A program made the translations under genes and the position numbers. A stretch of DNA of 64,000 nucleotides from Sphingomonas sp. SUN019 (GTDB taxonomy: Bacteria; Pseudomonadota; Alphaproteobacteria; Sphingomonadales; Sphingomonadaceae), in the NCBI RefSeq assembly GCF_024758705.1, contig NZ_CP096971.1:1-64000 (forward strand), given 5' to 3'. The notes under the pieces are model-generated. The model made no database searches. It saw nothing but the letters and a program-made list of their open reading frames with translations, and had not been told where the DNA came from. Of this stretch, positions 25,548-34,819 are shown one piece after another. Position 1 is the first letter of the stretch. Each line of letters begins with the position of its first letter.

Positions 25548-26099
25548 TTAGCGCTTCGAGAACTGGAAGCTGCGGCGGGCCTTGGCGCGGCCGTACTTCT
25601 TGCGCTCAACGGTGCGGCTGTCGCGGGTCAGGAAGCCTGCGGCCTTCACCGGGGCGCGCAGCGCGGGTTCGTAGCGCGTGATCGCCTGGCTGATGCCGTG
25701 CTTGACCGCGCCGGCCTGGCCCGACAGCCCGCCGCCCTTGACGGTGCAGACGACATCATACTGGCCGACCCGCTCGGTGATGCCGAACACCTGGTTCAGC
25801 ACCAGACGCAGCGTCGGACGCGCGAAATAGACTTCCTGATCGCGGCCGTTGACCGTGATCTTGCCGGTGCCGGGCTTCAGCCAGACACGTGCGACCGCAT
25901 CCTTGCGGCGGCCGGTGGCATAGGCCCGGCCCTGCTTGTCGATGATCTGCTCACGCAGCGGCATCGTCGAAACGGGGGGCGTGGGCACGGCGGCGGTGGT
26001 CTCTCCGTGGTCGCCCGACGGGGCGGCGTCGGTCGCCTGCGGAGCCGGCTGGCTCGTCAGGTTGGCGAGATCGGAAAGCGACTGGCGGTTGTCGGTCAT
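25548..26099 (-). CDS. rpsI: 30S ribosomal protein S9
   Basis: 183 aa, longer than the usual 130 because of an N-terminal extension of about 50 residues ([20 protein letters not shown], acidic/Ala-Pro rich). The S9 core starts at [20 protein letters not shown], includes [35 protein letters not shown] and ends [15 protein letters not shown], the conserved basic tail reaching the P-site tRNA. The extension appears to be a lineage feature of sphingomonads and some other Alphaproteobacteria. It shares one base with the upstream rplM stop, so the two are translationally coupled. Confidence 0.97.
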   Translation of the reverse strand: MTDNRQSLSDLANLTSQPAPQATDAAPSGDHGETTAAVPTPPVSTMPLREQIIDKQGRAYATGRRKDAVARVWLKPGTGKITVNGRDQEVYFARPTLRLVLNQVFGITERVGQYDVVCTVKGGGLSGQAGAVKHGISQAITRYEPALRAPVKAAGFLTRDSRTVERKKYGRAKARRSFQFSKR

Positions 26100-26578
26100 T
26101 ACTGGCCCACCTTGTTCTTGCGGCTCATGGCCGCGATGTCGAGAACCTCGGGGTTCTGCGCTTCGTGCGGATGCTCCGCGCCCTTGAAGATGCGCAGGTT
26201 GCGCATCTGGTCACGGCCCAGCGGCCCGCGCGGGATCATCCGCTCGACGGCCTTTTCCAGCACGCGCTCGGGAAAGCGGCCTTCGAGCATTTTGCCCGCG
26301 GTCACGCCCTTGATGCCGCCGGCATAGCCGGTGTGGCGGTAATAGACCTTGCCGAGCAACTTGTTGCCGGTGAAGCGCACCTTGTCGGCGTTGATGACGA
26401 TGACATTGTCACCGCAATCGACGTGCGGGGTGAAGCTGGTCTTGTGCTTGCCGCGCAGCACGTTGGCGATCACCACCGCGGCACGGCCGACGACCAGATC
26501 GGTCGCATCGACGATATGCCATTTCTTCTCCACCTCGTGCGGCTTAACCGACTTGGTGGTCTTCATCAGAGCCTTCAT
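26099..26578 (-). CDS. rplM: 50S ribosomal protein L13
   Basis: 159 aa. [26 protein letters not shown] is the opening of L13, followed by [24 protein letters not shown] and [35 protein letters not shown], the family core and tail. It is an early assembly protein of the large subunit. It is the first gene of the rplM-rpsI operon; start ATG 26578 follows an AAGAAGG region. The tail after the core is extended to VGQ. Confidence 0.97.
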   Translation of the reverse strand: MKALMKTTKSVKPHEVEKKWHIVDATDLVVGRAAVVIANVLRGKHKTSFTPHVDCGDNVIVINADKVRFTGNKLLGKVYYRHTGYAGGIKGVTAGKMLEGRFPERVLEKAVERMIPRGPLGRDQMRNLRIFKGAEHPHEAQNPEVLDIAAMSRKNKVGQ

Positions 26579-26709
26579 GGCTGTCAGACCTTCTTAAACG
26601 CAGGACGCCGCCCGGAAAGGAGCGGCGTCGATGCGGGACCAATGCGCGAAGAGTCGGTCTAAGTCAACATTTCCGCGGCGTTCGTGACGGGTATCCTGAT
26701 ACCAAGACG

Positions 26710-27750
26710 TCAGGTGCGACGAATGCCGATCGCGTGCGAGGCGACGATGGCCGCGATCAGCAGCAGCGCAGCGTTCACCTGATGCGCGACCGCGACGACG
26801 ATCTCGACCCCGGTCAATAGCGTGGCGATGCCGAGCGCGATCTGCAGTACGACCAGCGCCAGCACCGCATGCGCCGCGCCGGTCGCGCCGTTGCGTCGTG
26901 CGGCGAGCGCCAGCCAAACTAAACCGCCCGCCGCCGCGAAGGCGAGCCAGCGATGGATGAACTGCACGACGATCGGATTGTCGACCACATTGCGCAGCAC
27001 GGGTTCGACCATCGGTACGCCAGCGGGAAACAGCGCATCGCCCATCAGCGGCCAGCTTGAGAAGGCATAACCCGCGTTCAGCCCCGCGGTGAACGCGCCG
27101 AACACGATCTGTACGCCGAGCAACGCCAGCGCGACGGATGCGACCAATGTCAGCCGTGCGGGCCGTTCCAGCGGCGACTGGTCCAGCCGCCGCAGGTCGA
27201 GCATCGTCCAGACGATTCCGGCGAGGATGACGAGCGCCGTCGTCAGATGCACCGCCAGCCGGATATGGCTGACGTCGGTGCGCACCGACAGGCCAGACGC
27301 GACCATCCACCAGCCGATCGCGCCCTGCAGCCCGCCGAGTGCGAGGAGCGCAGTTAACCGCCAGCCGTAACCCGGCGGGACTCGCTTGCGCACCGCGAAC
27401 CACAGCAACGGCAGCGCGAACGCCATGCCGATCACCCGCCCGAGCACGCGGTGCACATATTCCCAGAAGAAGATCGCCTTGAATCCCGCGAGCGTCATTC
27501 CGGCGTTCACTTGCTGATATTCGGGGATGCGCCGGTAATTTGCGAACTCCGCCTGCCACTGCGCGTCGTTCAGCGGCGGGACGATCCCGCTGATCGGTTT
27601 CCACTGCGTGATCGACAGGCCGGATTCGGTCAGCCGCGTGATCCCGCCGACCGCGACCATGGCGACGATCAGCAGCGCGACGACAAACAGCCAACGCGCG
27701 AGCGCACGCGGGCGCGCGGTCGTGGAGTAGCCGGGAGTGGCCTGCAACAT
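26710..27750 (-). CDS. ctaA: Heme A synthase CtaA
   Basis: 346 aa from MLQATPGYSTTARPRALARW. Eight hydrophobic segments fit the CtaA/Cox15 fold, with the heme-ligand histidines in the signatures EYVHRVLGRVIGMAF, HIRLAVHLTTAL, FIHRWLAFAAAGGL and AVAHQVNAALLL. LTESGLSITQWKPISGIVPPL is the family's first loop signature. It oxidises heme O to heme A for cytochrome oxidase in the inner membrane. An in-frame GTG at 27792 would add 14 residues. It is divergent from the merC-zur pair. Confidence 0.95.
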   Translation of the reverse strand: MLQATPGYSTTARPRALARWLFVVALLIVAMVAVGGITRLTESGLSITQWKPISGIVPPLNDAQWQAEFANYRRIPEYQQVNAGMTLAGFKAIFFWEYVHRVLGRVIGMAFALPLLWFAVRKRVPPGYGWRLTALLALGGLQGAIGWWMVASGLSVRTDVSHIRLAVHLTTALVILAGIVWTMLDLRRLDQSPLERPARLTLVASVALALLGVQIVFGAFTAGLNAGYAFSSWPLMGDALFPAGVPMVEPVLRNVVDNPIVVQFIHRWLAFAAAGGLVWLALAARRNGATGAAHAVLALVVLQIALGIATLLTGVEIVVAVAHQVNAALLLIAAIVASHAIGIRRT

Positions 27751-27807
27751 GGGCGCGCGGTACAGGAATGGCGGCGACGTGCCAAGCGACACAAATTTGT
27801 CGCGATG

Positions 27808-27823
27808 TGATATTGTAACGTCA
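27808..27823. promoter_or_regulatory. Candidate Zur box
   Basis: TGATATTGTAACGTCA is a 16-bp imperfect palindrome (10 of 16 positions symmetric) with the TGATA...TCA ends typical of Fur-family boxes. It lies 28 bases before the MerC-like ATG, which is followed by a Zur-like gene. Low statistical weight by itself. Confidence 0.35.
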
Positions 27824-27850
27824 TGCGGGTCGCGCTACATCGCGGATCGG

Positions 27851-28231
27851 ATGACGGCCACGACTCGCCTTGCTTTCCCTTTGGGGCTCGATCGCCTGGC
27901 GATCGCGCTGTCGGGGCTGTGCGTCGTGCATTGCCTGGCGAGCGCGGTGTTGCTGGCGATGCTGTCGACCGTCGGCGGCGCGTTGCTCAACCCGATCTTC
28001 CACGAAATCGGCCTGACGCTGGCGATCGGACTCGGGGCGATCGCGCTGGGGCGCGGCGCGCTGCAGCATGGCTATATCATGCCGGTCGCCATGGGATCGC
28101 TAGGGCTCGGCATCATGGCGGGCGCGATGTCGCTTCCGCATGACGGCGCGGGTGGCGAGGCGCTGTGGACGATCATCGGCGTCGGTATCCTCGCCTTCGG
28201 TCACGACCTGAACCGGCGCGCGGTCGCCTGA
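27851..28231 (+). CDS. MerC-domain membrane protein
   Basis: 126 aa, predicted 4 membrane helices. ALSGLCVVHCLASAVLLAML (Cys24 and Cys28) is the C-x3-C-type motif in the first helix of MerC mercury transporters; a second Cys pair is missing. MerC moves Hg(II) inward, but chromosomal MerC-domain proteins in other bacteria are often found near Fur-type regulators and could move other metals. There is no mer operon here. It is followed after 38 bases by a Zur-type regulator, so a zinc role is more likely than mercury. Confidence 0.75.
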   Translation: MTATTRLAFPLGLDRLAIALSGLCVVHCLASAVLLAMLSTVGGALLNPIFHEIGLTLAIGLGAIALGRGALQHGYIMPVAMGSLGLGIMAGAMSLPHDGAGGEALWTIIGVGILAFGHDLNRRAVA

Positions 28232-28269
28232 CGCTTGTCGCGCGGTCATCGCGCGCCTAGATTTCGAAC

Positions 28270-28743
28270 ATGGCGCACGCTCACCAACATCACGAGCCGC
28301 AAGGCGCAGACCTTACCCACGCCGCGCAGGCGACGCTGGAGAAGGCGGGCGAGCAATGGACGACGATGCGCGCCAGCGTATTCGCCGCACTTGCCGGGTT
28401 CGAGAAGCCTGCATCGGCCTATGACATCGCGGACGCGGTATCGAAGGCGGAGGGGCGGCGCGTGGCGGCGAACAGCGTGTACCGCATCCTCGACCTGTTC
28501 GTCGGCGCAAATCTGGCGCGGAAAGTGGAGAGTGCGAACGCCTATGTCGCGAACGCGCATCCCGATTGCCTGCACGACTGTATCTTTCTGGTGTGCGATT
28601 CGTGCGGGCAGACGACGCATCTCGACGACGATCGCATCACCAGCGGCGTGCGCGATGCCGCCGTTGCGGCCGGATTTTCGCCCGTTCGCCCGGTGATCGA
28701 GGTGCGCGGCAAGTGTGAGGACTGCTACAACGCCACGAATTGA
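28270..28743 (+). CDS. Fur-family transcriptional regulator (Zur-like)
   Basis: 157 aa. An N-terminal winged helix (MRASVFAALAGFEKPASAYDIADAV, NSVYRILDLFVGANLARKVE) is followed by a metal-binding domain with C109-x2-C112 (CDSCG) and C149-x2-C152 (CEDC), which hold the structural zinc. The N-terminal MAHAHQHHEP is His-rich and may add metal binding. The HPDCLHDCIFLVCD segment gives the regulatory metal ligands. Among Fur proteins the pattern fits Zur best. It probably represses the MerC-like gene and itself from the candidate box at 27808. Confidence 0.88.
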   Translation: MAHAHQHHEPQGADLTHAAQATLEKAGEQWTTMRASVFAALAGFEKPASAYDIADAVSKAEGRRVAANSVYRILDLFVGANLARKVESANAYVANAHPDCLHDCIFLVCDSCGQTTHLDDDRITSGVRDAAVAAGFSPVRPVIEVRGKCEDCYNATN

Positions 28744-28797
28744 CGTCGAACTCTGGTTACAATCGACACGGTTGGTAGCGTCCGTTAGGGTAGCCCA

Positions 28798-30717
28798 ATG
28801 ACCGATCTGCCCAAGACGCCGCTGCTCGACACCGTGTCCTGCCCGGCCGACCTTCGCGCGTTGAAGCCCGAGCAACTTCGCCAGCTGGCCGACGAACTCC
28901 GCAGCGAGACGATCTCCGCGGTGGGAACGACGGGCGGGCACCTTGGGTCGGGGCTGGGCGTGGTCGAGCTGACCACCGCAATCCATTATGTCTTCGATAC
29001 GCCAAACGACCGGCTGGTGTGGGACGTCGGGCACCAATGCTATCCGCACAAGATCCTGACCGGCCGGCGGGATCGCATCCGAACGCTGCGGCAGGGCGGG
29101 GGGCTGAGCGGCTTCACCAAGCGCAGCGAGAGCGAATACGATCCGTTCGGCGCGGCGCATTCGTCGACGTCGATCTCCGCATCCTTGGGTTTCGCGATCG
29201 CCAACAAGCTGGCGGGGACGCCGGGCAAGGGCATTGCGGTGATCGGCGACGGCGCGATGTCCGCTGGCATGGCGTATGAGGCGATGAACAACGCCGCGCA
29301 GGCGGGCAACCGGCTGATCGTGATCCTGAACGACAACGACATGTCGATCGCGCCGCCGGTCGGTGGGTTGTCGGCGTATCTGTCGCGCATCGTGTCGAGT
29401 CGCGAGTTCCTGGGTATTCGAGAGACGTTGAAGCGGTTCGCGCGCAAATTGCCGCGCCCGCTGCATTCGGCAGCGAAGAAGACCGACGAATTTGCCCGCG
29501 GCATGACGATGGGCGGCACTTTGTTCGAGGAACTGGGCTTCTATTATGTCGGGCCGATCGATGGGCATCACCTAGACCATCTGATTCCGGTGCTGGAGAA
29601 TGTCCGCGACGCCGAGGAAGGTCCGATCCTGGTCCATGTCGTGACCAAGAAGGGCAAGGGTTACGGCCCGGCCGAGGCGTCGGCCGACAAATATCACGGC
29701 GTGCAGAAGTTCGATGTCATCACCGGCACGCAGGCGAAATCGCCGCCCGGACCGCCACAATATCAGAACGTGTTCGGCGAGGCGCTGACCAAGGAGGCGC
29801 AGACCGATCCGCGGATATGCGCGATCACCGCAGCGATGCCGTCGGGCACCGGACTGGACAAATTCGCGAAGGCGCATCCCGATCGATTCTTCGATGTCGG
29901 CATCGCCGAACAGCACGCCGTCACCTTCGCCGCGGGCCTCGCCGCGCAGGGGATGCGGCCGTTCTGCGCGATCTATTCGACGTTCCTGCAGCGCGCCTAC
30001 GACCAAGTCGTGCACGATGTGGCGATCCAGAACCTGCCGGTGCGCTTCGCGATCGACCGCGCCGGGCTGGTCGGCGCGGATGGCGCGACTCACGCCGGGT
30101 CGTTCGACGTGACCTATCTGGCGACGCTGCCGAATTTCGTCGTGATGGCGGCGGCGGATGAGGCCGAGCTGGTGCACATGACGCACACTGCGGTGCTGCA
30201 CGATAGCGGCCCGATCGCGGTGCGCTATCCGCGCGGCAACGGGACGGGCATCGCCTTGCCCGAGACGCCCGAGCGGCTCGAGATCGGCAAGGGCCGCATC
30301 GTGCGCGAGGGCAAGGCGGTCGCGATCCTGTCGCTCGGCACGCGCTTGGCCGAGGCGTTGAAGGCGGCCGACGCGCTGGAGGCGAAGGGGCTGTCGACGA
30401 CGGTCGCCGACCTGCGCTTCGCCAAGCCGCTGGACGAGGCGCTGATCCGGCGGTTGCTGACCACGCACGAAGTCGCGGTGACGATCGAGGAAGGCTCGGT
30501 CGGCGGAATGGGCGCGCACGTGCTGACGATGGCCAGCGACGAGGGGCTGATCGACGGCGGCCTGAAACTACGTACGATGCGCCTGCCCGACCTGTTCCAG
30601 GACCAGGACAAGCCCGAACTGCAATATGCCAACGCCGGGCTGGATGCGGATGCGATCGTCGCGACTGTGCTGAAGGCGCTGCGCTATAACGAGGCTGGGG
30701 CGGCGGCGCTGGCGTGA
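28798..30717 (+). CDS. dxs: 1-deoxy-D-xylulose-5-phosphate synthase
   Basis: 639 aa, normal length. The thiamine pyrophosphate motif [18 protein letters not shown] (about 148), the central [19 protein letters not shown] glutamate (about 367), and [17 protein letters not shown] are clearly Dxs. [26 protein letters not shown] opens the family. It condenses pyruvate and glyceraldehyde-3-phosphate at the entry of the MEP isoprenoid pathway. It lies between the Zur-like gene and a small membrane protein (10 bases after the stop), probably in one operon with the latter. Confidence 0.98.
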   Translation: MTDLPKTPLLDTVSCPADLRALKPEQLRQLADELRSETISAVGTTGGHLGSGLGVVELTTAIHYVFDTPNDRLVWDVGHQCYPHKILTGRRDRIRTLRQGGGLSGFTKRSESEYDPFGAAHSSTSISASLGFAIANKLAGTPGKGIAVIGDGAMSAGMAYEAMNNAAQAGNRLIVILNDNDMSIAPPVGGLSAYLSRIVSSREFLGIRETLKRFARKLPRPLHSAAKKTDEFARGMTMGGTLFEELGFYYVGPIDGHHLDHLIPVLENVRDAEEGPILVHVVTKKGKGYGPAEASADKYHGVQKFDVITGTQAKSPPGPPQYQNVFGEALTKEAQTDPRICAITAAMPSGTGLDKFAKAHPDRFFDVGIAEQHAVTFAAGLAAQGMRPFCAIYSTFLQRAYDQVVHDVAIQNLPVRFAIDRAGLVGADGATHAGSFDVTYLATLPNFVVMAAADEAELVHMTHTAVLHDSGPIAVRYPRGNGTGIALPETPERLEIGKGRIVREGKAVAILSLGTRLAEALKAADALEAKGLSTTVADLRFAKPLDEALIRRLLTTHEVAVTIEEGSVGGMGAHVLTMASDEGLIDGGLKLRTMRLPDLFQDQDKPELQYANAGLDADAIVATVLKALRYNEAGAAALA

Positions 30718-30727
30718 GCGGCGCGCG

Positions 30728-31048
30728 ATGCTAAAACTGATCGCGTTCGTCGTCGGTTCGCTTATCTGGATCGCGGTGTGTTGGTTCTTCGGCAGCATGG
30801 CCGCCCTGACCGAATCCGGGCCGAAGTCGTCGATCGTGCAGAATGAATGCGCCAATCTTCTGATCGCGAGGGCGCAAAGCGAAGGCCGCGTGCTGGACCG
30901 GATGGACGCATTGTACAGTCCGGAGTGCCGCGCAGAACAGCGCCGGGTGATGGACGAACTTTCCCGGCCTTATCTTGCGAAAGCGCTGATGATCGCCTTT
31001 TTGCCGGTTTTGCTGCTTGGTGGAGTGTTGTTCTTACGGCGCGGGTGA
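30728..31048 (+). CDS. Small two-helix membrane protein
   Basis: 106 aa. Two predicted helices at the ends (LIAFVVGSLIWIAVCWFFG and ALMIAFLPVLLLGGVLFL) enclose a soluble loop of about 55 residues containing CANLLIARAQSEGRVLDRMD and CRAEQRRVMDELSRPY. No family recognised. It starts 10 bases after the dxs stop, so it is probably expressed with it. Confidence 0.7.
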   Translation: MLKLIAFVVGSLIWIAVCWFFGSMAALTESGPKSSIVQNECANLLIARAQSEGRVLDRMDALYSPECRAEQRRVMDELSRPYLAKALMIAFLPVLLLGGVLFLRRG

Positions 31049-31078
31049 GACGCGGCCGATTGCCGTCCGGCCCCTCAT

Positions 31079-31103
31079 GATATACATCTGTTGAATGTAT
31101 ATC
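31079..31103. promoter_or_regulatory. Operator of the toxin-antitoxin operon
   Basis: GATATACAT and ATGTATATC form a perfect 9-bp inverted repeat with a 7-base spacer, ending 11 bases before the antitoxin ATG and directly before its GGAGG. This is the usual position and symmetry of the autoregulatory site of AbrB/VapB-type antitoxins. The AT-rich arms could double as the -10 region. Confidence 0.7.
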
Positions 31104-31114
31104 TGGAGGCGATC

Positions 31115-31348
31115 ATGCAAGTAGCGAAATGGGGCAACAGTCTGGCGATCCGGATACCCGCCGATGTCGCGCGTGCGCTGAACCTGAAGGAAGGCGACGA
31201 CGTCGGCGTCCACGCGCTGAGCGACGGCGAGGTCGCGATCGTTACGGAACAGCAGCGGCGCGGGGCGTTAATGGAACGCCTGAAATCTTTTCGGGGATCA
31301 CTGCCCGCGGACTATAAGTTTGATCGCGAAGAAGCGAACTCACGTTGA
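31115..31348 (+). CDS. AbrB/MazE-family antitoxin
   Basis: 77 aa. The N-terminal MQVAKWGNSLAIRIPADVAR is the SpoVT/AbrB swapped-hairpin DNA-binding fold, followed by LNLKEGDDVGVHALSDGEV. The C-terminal 30 residues (RLKSFRGSLPADYKFDREEA) are predicted to bind and neutralise the toxin. GGAGG lies seven bases before ATG 31115. The stop overlaps the toxin's TTG start, ensuring antitoxin is made first. The inverted repeat just upstream is its probable operator. Confidence 0.9.
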   Translation: MQVAKWGNSLAIRIPADVARALNLKEGDDVGVHALSDGEVAIVTEQQRRGALMERLKSFRGSLPADYKFDREEANSR

Positions 31349-31761
31349 TAGCAACGTTCTTCGATAGCAATGTCATCCTTTACTCGACTGATCGGGATGA
31401 ACGGAAGGCCGAAATAGCGGATGCGCTGATCGGCCGCGGCGGGTGGATCAGCGTACAGGTTCTGAATGAAATCGCCCACGTTGCACGGCGCAAGATGCAG
31501 TTGGACTGGGACCGAGTGACCGATTTGATCGGTACGATCACTGGTCTGACCGGGGTGATCGATTTGACCGTCGAACTTCACAATTTGGGGCGACGAGTGG
31601 CCGAACGATATAAGTTTTCGATCTACGATGGCATGATCGTCGCCGCCGCGCTGATCGCGGATTGCGATACGCTTTATTCGGAAGACATGCACGACGGTCT
31701 GGTGATCGACGGGCGCTTGCGGATCGTGAACCCGTTCGCGCCCGACGCTCTTACTGGCTGA
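31345..31761 (+). CDS. PIN-domain ribonuclease toxin (VapC type)
   Basis: 138 aa. The acidic PIN residues are present: Asp7 (FFDSNVIL), Glu42 (LNEIA), Asp95 (YDGMIVAAAL) and Asp114 (YSEDMHDG). It is a metal-dependent endonuclease that cuts tRNA or rRNA when free of antitoxin. The TTG start at 31345 overlaps the antitoxin TGA (TTGA). Its 3' end overlaps the convergent hydrolase by 11 bases. The pair is AbrB + PIN, so functionally a type II VapBC-like module. Activity is inferred. Confidence 0.9.
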   Translation: MIATFFDSNVILYSTDRDERKAEIADALIGRGGWISVQVLNEIAHVARRKMQLDWDRVTDLIGTITGLTGVIDLTVELHNLGRRVAERYKFSIYDGMIVAAALIADCDTLYSEDMHDGLVIDGRLRIVNPFAPDALTG

Positions 31762-32422
31762 GGTAATGCGGCACCTGGGCTTGCGCCGGACTTGTCGCCA
31801 AAATCGACCGCGCATCGCCGGGGCTTCGGACTTCGCCGTGGGGGCCGCCTGTCGCGGCGATCACGCGGTGGAGCAGTTCCTGCCCCTCGGGCCACCAGCC
31901 CAATCCGCTTGCAGCGTTGATGTGGCCCTGCGCGCCGACGTCGACGAAATGGCTTCCCCAGTCGACCGCCAGACTGTGCGCGCGATCGATGTCGATCCAC
32001 GGGTCGTCGGTGCTGGCGACGAGGATTGAGGGGAAGGGCAGCGACTCCTTTGGCGAAGGCGAGAAGGTGGCGAGTTCGGGACGGAGGTTTTCGCGATCGA
32101 CGTCGCAGGGAGCGACGAGCAGCGCTCCGGCGACCGGCCAGCCGTACGGCTGCGGACTCATATGAGCCCACCAGGCGATTGCCTGACAACCGAGGCTGTG
32201 CCCGACCAAAATAACCGGCGCCGACGCCTGCCGGATCGCCTGATCGAGTTTTGTCGCCCAGGCGTTGCGATGCGGCGTATTCCACATGCCGAGGTCAACC
32301 CGGTGCGTGTCGGGGCGCGATTGCTCCCACAACGTCTGCCAGTGCGACGCGCCCGAACCGTTGAGGCCGGGGACGGTCAGGATCGTCGGTCCTTGCGAAA
32401 AACCGTGCGAGAACATCGTCAT
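31751..32422 (-). CDS. RBBP9/YdeN-family serine hydrolase
   Basis: 223 aa. VPGLNGSGASHWQTLWEQ is the signature of RBBP9-like hydrolases, with nucleophile Ser76 in GHSLGCQAIAWWA, Asp139/140 in ASTDDPWID and His167 in QGHINAASGLGWWPEG. It is a small alpha/beta hydrolase of unknown substrate. Start ATG 32422 is the first in frame. It converges on the PIN toxin and is divergent from tlyA across a 177-bp region with no clear motif. Confidence 0.9.
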   Translation of the reverse strand: MTMFSHGFSQGPTILTVPGLNGSGASHWQTLWEQSRPDTHRVDLGMWNTPHRNAWATKLDQAIRQASAPVILVGHSLGCQAIAWWAHMSPQPYGWPVAGALLVAPCDVDRENLRPELATFSPSPKESLPFPSILVASTDDPWIDIDRAHSLAVDWGSHFVDVGAQGHINAASGLGWWPEGQELLHRVIAATGGPHGEVRSPGDARSILATSPAQAQVPHYLSQ

Positions 32423-32599
32423 GCGAAATGCTCCTCATTGTCCGGTGAGGCCGCGGTGCTGATGGTCTAGGGGGACACCCGCACCGCGACCCTGCCGCCC
32501 GTTATATTCCTACTAAACTGATAGGCAATAGACCGGTTCCACACCGACGCCCGATCGTTCGCGGCTTGCGACGAACCGCGGTGGCGGCGATAGCAGGGC

Positions 32600-33334
32600 A
32601 TGGCAAAGCAGCGCGCGGACCAGATACTCGTCGATCGCGGCCTCGCCGAATCGCGCACCCGCGCGCAGGCGCTGATCATGGCCGGGCTGGTGTTTGCAGG
32701 CACGCGCAAGGTCGAGAAACCGGGGCAGACGCTGCCCGACGACGTGGCACTCGACGTTCGCGGGCGTGATCATCCGTGGGTGTCGCGGGGCGGGATCAAG
32801 CTGTCGCACGGGTTGGATCACTGTGGCTGGGACGTGGCGGGTGCGGTGGCGATCGACGTGGGGGCGTCGACCGGTGGCTTCACCGATGTGCTGCTGACGA
32901 AGGGCGCGGCGCGCGTCTATGCGGTCGATTCGGGGACGAACCAGCTCGCGTGGAAGCTGCGACAGGATGACCGCGTGATCGTCCACGAACAGACCAGCGC
33001 GCGCATCCTGACCGACGCGCATATTCCCGAACGCGTCGACCTGATCGTGTGCGACGCCAGCTTCATCGGGCTGGCGAAAGTGCTGGAGCGCCCGCTGACC
33101 TTCGCCAAGCCCGCAGCCCGGGCGCTGGCGCTGATCAAGCCGCAGTTCGAGGCCGGGCGCGACGAAGTGGGGAAGGGCGGCGTCGTGCGCGATCCTGCGG
33201 TCCACGAGCGCGTCTGCGCCGATGTGGCGTCATGGTTCGAGACGCATGGCTGGCGGGTCGAGGGGATCGTCGAAAGCCCGATCACCGGCCCCGAGGGAAA
33301 TGTCGAATTCCTGATCGCCGCCGTCCGGGGTTGA
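32600..33334 (+). CDS. tlyA: TlyA-family 2'-O-rRNA methyltransferase
   Basis: 244 aa. An N-terminal S4 RNA-binding domain (RADQILVDRGLAESRTRAQALIMAG, residues 1-65) precedes an FtsJ-like methyltransferase: SAM loop AIDVGASTGGFTDVLLTKGA, VDLIVCDASFIGL (motif IV), RALALIKPQFEAGRDEVGKGG and SPITGPEGNVEFLIA. TlyA 2'-O-methylates 16S/23S rRNA; older names call it hemolysin A. Single gene, ATG 32600 with upstream region divergent to the hydrolase. Confidence 0.94.
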   Translation: MAKQRADQILVDRGLAESRTRAQALIMAGLVFAGTRKVEKPGQTLPDDVALDVRGRDHPWVSRGGIKLSHGLDHCGWDVAGAVAIDVGASTGGFTDVLLTKGAARVYAVDSGTNQLAWKLRQDDRVIVHEQTSARILTDAHIPERVDLIVCDASFIGLAKVLERPLTFAKPAARALALIKPQFEAGRDEVGKGGVVRDPAVHERVCADVASWFETHGWRVEGIVESPITGPEGNVEFLIAAVRG

Positions 33335-33461
33335 GCCACCTTCGAAACACCGTGCGGATTGTTAGGTTTACGCGAGCCTTGGCACGCGGCAGGAGCGGCG
33401 CGACGGCTTGCGCTGAAAGGACGACGATTTGGGCGGTATCGCATCGAAGGGTCAATTGAGG

Positions 33462-33983
33462 ATGTCGTTCGCGCGCTGGGCGATGGTGTGCGTGCCGGGC
33501 GTGCTGCTGCTCGGCTTCCTGGCCGGCCGCAGTGTCGCCGCGGGCGAGGACAATCTGTGGTATCAGGCGCTGGCCAAGCCCGCGATCACCCCGCCGGGCT
33601 GGCTGTTCCCGGTCGCATGGACAACGCTCTATATCCTGCTCGGGCTGGCGCTGGCGATGATCCTGAACGCGCGCGGCGCACGCGGGCGGGGGCTAGCGAT
33701 CTGGTTGTTCGCGGCGCAGTTCGTCGCGAACCTTATCTGGACGCCATTGTTCTTCGGCGCGCACAAGATCGACGCGGCGCTGGTCGATATCATCGTAATG
33801 GTCGTGCTGGGCGTCGTCACGACGATCTTGTTCGGGCGCATCCGCATTCAGGCGGCGTGGCTGTTCGTGCCCTATCTGGTCTGGATCAGCTTCGCAGGGG
33901 TGCTGACGTGGCGGATCGGACAAATGAATCCGACCGCGGAAACACTTGTGCCGCGCGCGGCGACCTCCCAAGTCATTGGCTGA
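33462..33983 (+). CDS. TspO/MBR family membrane protein
   Basis: 173 aa with five hydrophobic helices. LWYQALAKPAITPPGWLFPVAWTTLYILLGLAL is the family hallmark (WYxxLxKPxxxPPxxxFxxxWxxLY), and NLIWTPLFFGAHKIDAALVDI follows. TspO binds porphyrins and regulates pigment or stress metabolism in Alphaproteobacteria. ATG 33462 is chosen over TTG 33429. It is preceded by 127 bases of intergenic DNA without visible signals and followed after 25 bases by a UbiK gene. Confidence 0.92.
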   Translation: MSFARWAMVCVPGVLLLGFLAGRSVAAGEDNLWYQALAKPAITPPGWLFPVAWTTLYILLGLALAMILNARGARGRGLAIWLFAAQFVANLIWTPLFFGAHKIDAALVDIIVMVVLGVVTTILFGRIRIQAAWLFVPYLVWISFAGVLTWRIGQMNPTAETLVPRAATSQVIG

Positions 33984-34008
33984 GAATTCAGCGAAGAAGG
34001 CGACGCTC

Positions 34009-34263
34009 ATGCAATCCGAAAACCGGATGTTCGACGACCTAGTGAAAATGTTCAACGGCGCGGCGGGGACGATCGCGGGCGTGGGCCGCGAGGCGGAAGC
34101 TGGTGCGCGCGAGCGGGCGCGCGCCTGGATCGGCGGCCTGGATTTCGTCAGCCGCGAGGAATTCGATGCGGTGAAGGCGATGGCGGCGGCGGCGCGAGAT
34201 GAAGCCGATGCGTTGCGCGCGCGGCTCGACAGGCTGGAAGCAGCGCAAAAGGCCGACGCTTGA
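34009..34263 (+). CDS. UbiK-family ubiquinone accessory factor
   Basis: 84 aa. Short helical protein with amphipathic N-terminus (MFDDLVKMFNGAAGTIAGVG) and a C-terminal coiled coil (VSREEFDAVKAMAAAARDEADALRARLDRLEAAQ), matching the BMFP/UbiK family, which supports ubiquinone biosynthesis enzymes at the membrane. Start could also be ATG 34027. Adjacent to TspO and a YbjN-domain gene, in the same direction. Confidence 0.85.
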   Translation: MQSENRMFDDLVKMFNGAAGTIAGVGREAEAGARERARAWIGGLDFVSREEFDAVKAMAAAARDEADALRARLDRLEAAQKADA

Positions 34264-34311
34264 TCGCTGGTTTTGCGCGCGCGTGCGCTTTCGTGGCATA
34301 AGGCGGCGATA

Positions 34312-34815
34312 ATGCTGGACGAAGCTGACCACGATTCCGAACCCGAAGCTCCGCTTGATATGCTCGAAAACTATTTCGCGGCGCACGGGTGGGCGCATGA
34401 ACGCCACGACGACGAGATCACCGCGACCGTCAAGGGAAGCTGGACCGAGTACGAGCTTCGCGCGCTGTGGCGTGACGAGGACAGCGTACTGCAATTCCTG
34501 GCCTTTCCCGACGTGAAGGTAGCGGAGGATCGGCGTGCCGCGATTTACGAGACGATCGGGCTGGTCAACGAACAGCTGTGGGTCGGGCATTTCGAATTGT
34601 GGTCGTCCAGCGGCATCCTGCTGTATCGTCACGCCGCGCTGATCGACGGTGAGGAGGAAGGGCAGATGTCGCTGTCCGCCGCTGAATTGCTGGTCGAGAC
34701 CGCGATCGACGAATGCGAGCGCTTCTATCCGGTGTTCCAGTTCGTCTTGTGGGGCGGGAAATCGCCGAAGGATGCGATCGCCGCGGCGATGATCGAGACG
34801 CAGGGCGAAGCGTAG
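34312..34815 (+). CDS. YbjN-domain protein
   Basis: 167 aa, acidic. DMLENYFAAHGWAHERHDDEITATVKGSWTEY and AIYETIGLVNEQLWVGHFELWSSSGILLYRHA are the core of the YbjN fold (type III secretion chaperone-like). YbjN proteins are conserved in Alphaproteobacteria and near proC, as here. The function is not established. Start ATG 34312; the frame opens earlier, but these residues are not conserved in this class. Confidence 0.85.
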   Translation: MLDEADHDSEPEAPLDMLENYFAAHGWAHERHDDEITATVKGSWTEYELRALWRDEDSVLQFLAFPDVKVAEDRRAAIYETIGLVNEQLWVGHFELWSSSGILLYRHAALIDGEEEGQMSLSAAELLVETAIDECERFYPVFQFVLWGGKSPKDAIAAAMIETQGEA

Positions 34816-34819
34816 TCGC

